Positions 7,063 through 8,715 of a stretch of 8,715 nt of DNA are shown here, piece after piece; position 1 is the first letter of the stretch, and the number at the start of each line of letters is the position of its first letter. A program made the translations under genes and the position numbers. The stretch lies in contig DSCZ01000358.1 in NCBI GenBank assembly GCA_011048855.1, forward strand, positions 1-8,715, written 5' to 3'. The stretch is from Desulfobacteraceae bacterium. Lineage in GTDB: Bacteria; Desulfobacterota; DSM-4660; Desulfatiglandales; Desulfatiglandaceae. The notes below the pieces were generated by a model. It made no database searches. It was not told the origin of the DNA and was given only the letters and a program-made list of their open reading frames with translations.

Positions 7063-8408
7063 GGCATAACTTCCCCGTTGAGCGGATTGAGAACAGGACA
7101 GGACGCAGAGTCTGGCAATGGCTGGGGTTCGATTTTGAAGTCACCCAATTCTGAATAACCGGGCTGGAAAAGTGGCAATTCAACAACAACGGTTGTGCCT
7201 TTCCCCTTTTCACTTTCGATCGAGATCCGCCCGCAATGGTTCACAACGATCTGATGGACCATCGTCAAACCCAGGCCTGCTCCCGTGGTCTTTGAGCTGA
7301 AAAATGGATCATAAACCGCGTCGAGGTTTTCCACGTCGATTCCACAACCGGTGTCGGCTACCGAAATTACGATCCGGCCGGAAACCACCCTGACTTCAAT
7401 ACTCAAAATGCCGCCTTCATTCATCGATTCAACGGCGTTTTCAAGAATATTATACAACGCGAACTCTATTTGTTCGGTGTCCATAGTTATACACGGGAGG
7501 TCCTTGGGAATGCTTGCCCGGATTTGAATCCCCCGGTCGCGGGACATTTCGAGGAATTTCTTTTTTAAGTTGTTCATGATAGTGTTCAAGTCCGAAAGAG
7601 TTGGTTCGGCTGAAAGCAATTCCGCAAATTCATGAATATCGGTGAGAACCTTTTCGAGGCGTTGGGCTTCAAAGAGGATGATGTCTGCATACCCGGCGAG
7701 CTTGTCGTTGTCGGAACACATGTCTTTTTTGATACGGTGGGCAAATCCGCCGATTGTCGTGATGGGATTACGTATTTCGTGCGCTATTCCTTGAACCAGA
7801 TTTCCCACCGCAACAAGACGTTCAGACCGTATCAACCTTTGCTGGATTCGGGAGAGTTCTTTTTCCGCCAGCTCGAAACGTTCCTGGAGCCTGCCGTAAA
7901 GCTTGGCGTTTTCCATTGCTACAGCTATCTGTTGAGCCATTATCTTAAGTAGTTCCAGGTCGTTCGAAGTAAATTGGCCGTTGCGTTTGTTGAGAACTTG
8001 AAGCGCACCGATAGGATGTCCCCGGACCACCAATGGCACGCATATCATGGACCTGGTGACGAAGCCTGTGATCCGGTCGAATATCGGGGAGAAACTATCT
8101 TCAACGGACGTATCCTGAACAACCATCGGCTCTCCGGTTTGAACCACTGTTCCTGCGACCCCTTCGCCGATTTTGAGCCGCAAACCTTCAATCGGCTTTT
8201 TCTCGCCTCGTGCAACGCGAACAAACAGTTCTCCTGTTTCCTCGTCGAGTTCATAAATAGTGCTGGCTTCGGCTTCTACGAATTCCTCCGCCCACTTGAT
8301 CGCATGGCTCAGGACCTCCTCAATCTGTAACGAGGAATTGACGATTGCACTGAAACGAATCAGTGTATCCAATTCCTTGCGTGTGTTGTCTCTGTGAGCC
8401 TCTTTCAT
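7059..8408 (-). CDS. GAF-domain sensor histidine kinase (soluble)
   Basis: This is a two-component sensor kinase of 449 aa from the preferred start. An N-terminal GAF domain (about 26-175) contains the typical IGEGVAGTV and VPLVVRGHPIGALQVLN stretches. A short coiled coil (about 176-205) follows, then the phosphoacceptor helix with the H-box GIAHEIRNPITT (His210). The HATPase domain shows the N-box with Asn320 and Asn324, the G1 box DTGCGI (Asp352) and the G2 box TGAGLGL (about 375-381). A 35-residue Pro-rich tail trails the catalytic domain. No membrane segment is seen, so it probably acts in the cytoplasm; the GAF ligand cannot be read from sequence. The ATG at 8408 has GGAG 6 bases upstream. 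The in-frame ATG at 8465 would add 19 residues but lacks a convincing ribosome binding site. No response regulator is adjacent; the downstream overlapping gene encodes the unknown membrane-anchored protein. Confidence 0.93.
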   Translation of the reverse strand: MKEAHRDNTRKELDTLIRFSAIVNSSLQIEEVLSHAIKWAEEFVEAEASTIYELDEETGELFVRVARGEKKPIEGLRLKIGEGVAGTVVQTGEPMVVQDTSVEDSFSPIFDRITGFVTRSMICVPLVVRGHPIGALQVLNKRNGQFTSNDLELLKIMAQQIAVAMENAKLYGRLQERFELAEKELSRIQQRLIRSERLVAVGNLVQGIAHEIRNPITTIGGFAHRIKKDMCSDNDKLAGYADIILFEAQRLEKVLTDIHEFAELLSAEPTLSDLNTIMNNLKKKFLEMSRDRGIQIRASIPKDLPCITMDTEQIEFALYNILENAVESMNEGGILSIEVRVVSGRIVISVADTGCGIDVENLDAVYDPFFSSKTTGAGLGLTMVHQIVVNHCGRISIESEKGKGTTVVVELPLFQPGYSELGDFKIEPQPLPDSASCPVLNPLNGEVMP

Positions 8409-8414
8409 TGAATA

Positions 8415-8418
8415 CTCC
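8415..8418 (-). promoter_or_regulatory. Ribosome binding site deciding the kinase start
   Basis: On the - strand TTGGAG is followed by six bases and then the ATG at 8408. The alternative ATG at 8465 is preceded only by TCGGAA immediately against the codon, so the shorter form is favoured. Confidence 0.65.
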
Positions 8419-8547
8419 AAAAATTCAAAGCACTGTATCAAACCGATTCTATGCAGGATTGACATTTCCGAGGGATGGCCTTAAATATTGATCAGCCTGG
8501 AACTCCCCGGTGTCATAATATGGTACAAGCAGAACTAACAAATTGTT

Positions 8548-8576
8548 AATATACATGATATCGAAACTACAGGCAA
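8548..8576 (-). promoter_or_regulatory. Candidate sigma-70-type promoter for the kinase/membrane-protein pair
   Basis: On the - strand TTGCCT (8576-8571, 4/6 to the -35 consensus) and TATATT (8553-8548, 5/6 to the -10 consensus) are separated by 17 bases. Initiation near 8541 would leave a leader of about 130 bases before the ATG at 8408. It lies in the AT-rich part of the intergenic region, as expected. The match is by eye only. A TATTAT further downstream (near 8515-8520) has a worse-spaced partner. Confidence 0.35.
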
Positions 8577-8626
8577 TCAAAACACCGAAATGGCAGCGGT
8601 GAAGCACGAGTATTCTCCGATGGGTA

Positions 8627-8713
8627 TCAGAGCGGCCCGGGGATGATAATTTCCCCGGTTGTGCCATCCCGGACCGGCAAATCCTGCAGTGAAAATATTT
8701 TTTCTGTCAGCTT
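8627..8713 (-). CDS. Possible C-terminal end of an unidentified gene (5' partial)
   Basis: On the - strand a frame open from the right window edge reads 28 codons to a TGA at 8629-8627. It begins KLTEKIFSLQDLPVRDG and ends GEIIIPGPL. The composition is protein-like, and about 60 percent of third positions are G or C, as in the neighbouring genes. If real, it is the end of a gene transcribed in the same direction as the kinase, leaving a 218-bp gap that holds the candidate promoter. It is too short to assign a family. The other - strand frames here read less like protein. Confidence 0.35.
   Translation of the reverse strand, partial: KLTEKIFSLQDLPVRDGTTGEIIIPGPL
8637..8658. repeat. Short GC-rich inverted repeat
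   Basis: CCGGGGA (8637-8643) and TCCCCGG (8652-8658) form a perfect 7-bp stem with an 8-base AT-rich loop. No T-run follows on either strand, so it is not a standard terminator. It could be a weak hairpin or operator, or chance within the end of the possible partial gene at 8627-8713. Confidence 0.35.
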
Positions 8714-8715
8714 TC

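Noticed and set aside
8449..8667. 72-codon - strand open frame upstream of the kinase
   Set aside because: No recognisable motif. It overlaps the candidate promoter and the alternative kinase start, and composition shifts to AT-rich in its middle, so it looks like open intergenic sequence.

Overview
The window looks like part of a chromosome from an anaerobic bacterium that uses the bacterial-type Wood-Ljungdahl (reductive acetyl-CoA) pathway. Gene content, mid-range GC and the pairing with a GAF-type sensor kinase fit a Desulfobacterota/deltaproteobacterial lineage (sulfate reducer or syntroph). That taxonomic placement is an inference from general resemblance; no search was run.

Region 1 (positions 1-5873, + strand) is a compact operon for the carbonyl branch and methyl transfer. 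In order it holds the C-terminal ~393 residues of a Ni-Fe-S carbon monoxide dehydrogenase (cut by the left window edge), a complete acetyl-CoA synthase subunit (acsB, 738 aa), a complete large subunit of the corrinoid iron-sulfur protein (acsC, 448 aa) and a methyltetrahydrofolate:corrinoid methyltransferase (acsE, 294 aa). The spacers are 42, 48 and 69 bp. The three complete genes each have a good ribosome binding site, and a GC-rich hairpin with a T-run follows acsE. The metal ligands that can be checked are present: six cluster C ligands in the CODH fragment, the four-Cys plus Cys-Gly-Cys A-cluster set in AcsB, and the four-Cys cluster motif in AcsC. AcsE moves the methyl group from methyl-H4folate to the cobalamin of the AcsC/AcsD protein, CODH makes CO from CO2, and ACS joins methyl, CO and CoA. 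The small corrinoid subunit AcsD is not in the window; it probably lies upstream.

Region 2 (positions 5950-8408, - strand, convergent with region 1) is a two-gene unit read leftward: a soluble GAF-domain sensor histidine kinase, then a single-pass membrane-anchored protein of unknown function. Their stop and start codons overlap as ATGA. No response regulator is present. I prefer position 8408 as the kinase start over the longer frame from 8465, because only 8408 has a well-placed Shine-Dalgarno sequence.

Region 3 (8409-8715) is mostly intergenic, with one candidate promoter for the kinase. At the right edge a short protein-like frame on the - strand may be the last 28 codons of another gene.

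I see no CRISPR array, insertion sequence, tRNA, rRNA, attachment site or phage signature. The acs operon is a known system. The only candidate for something undescribed is the kinase/membrane-protein pair.
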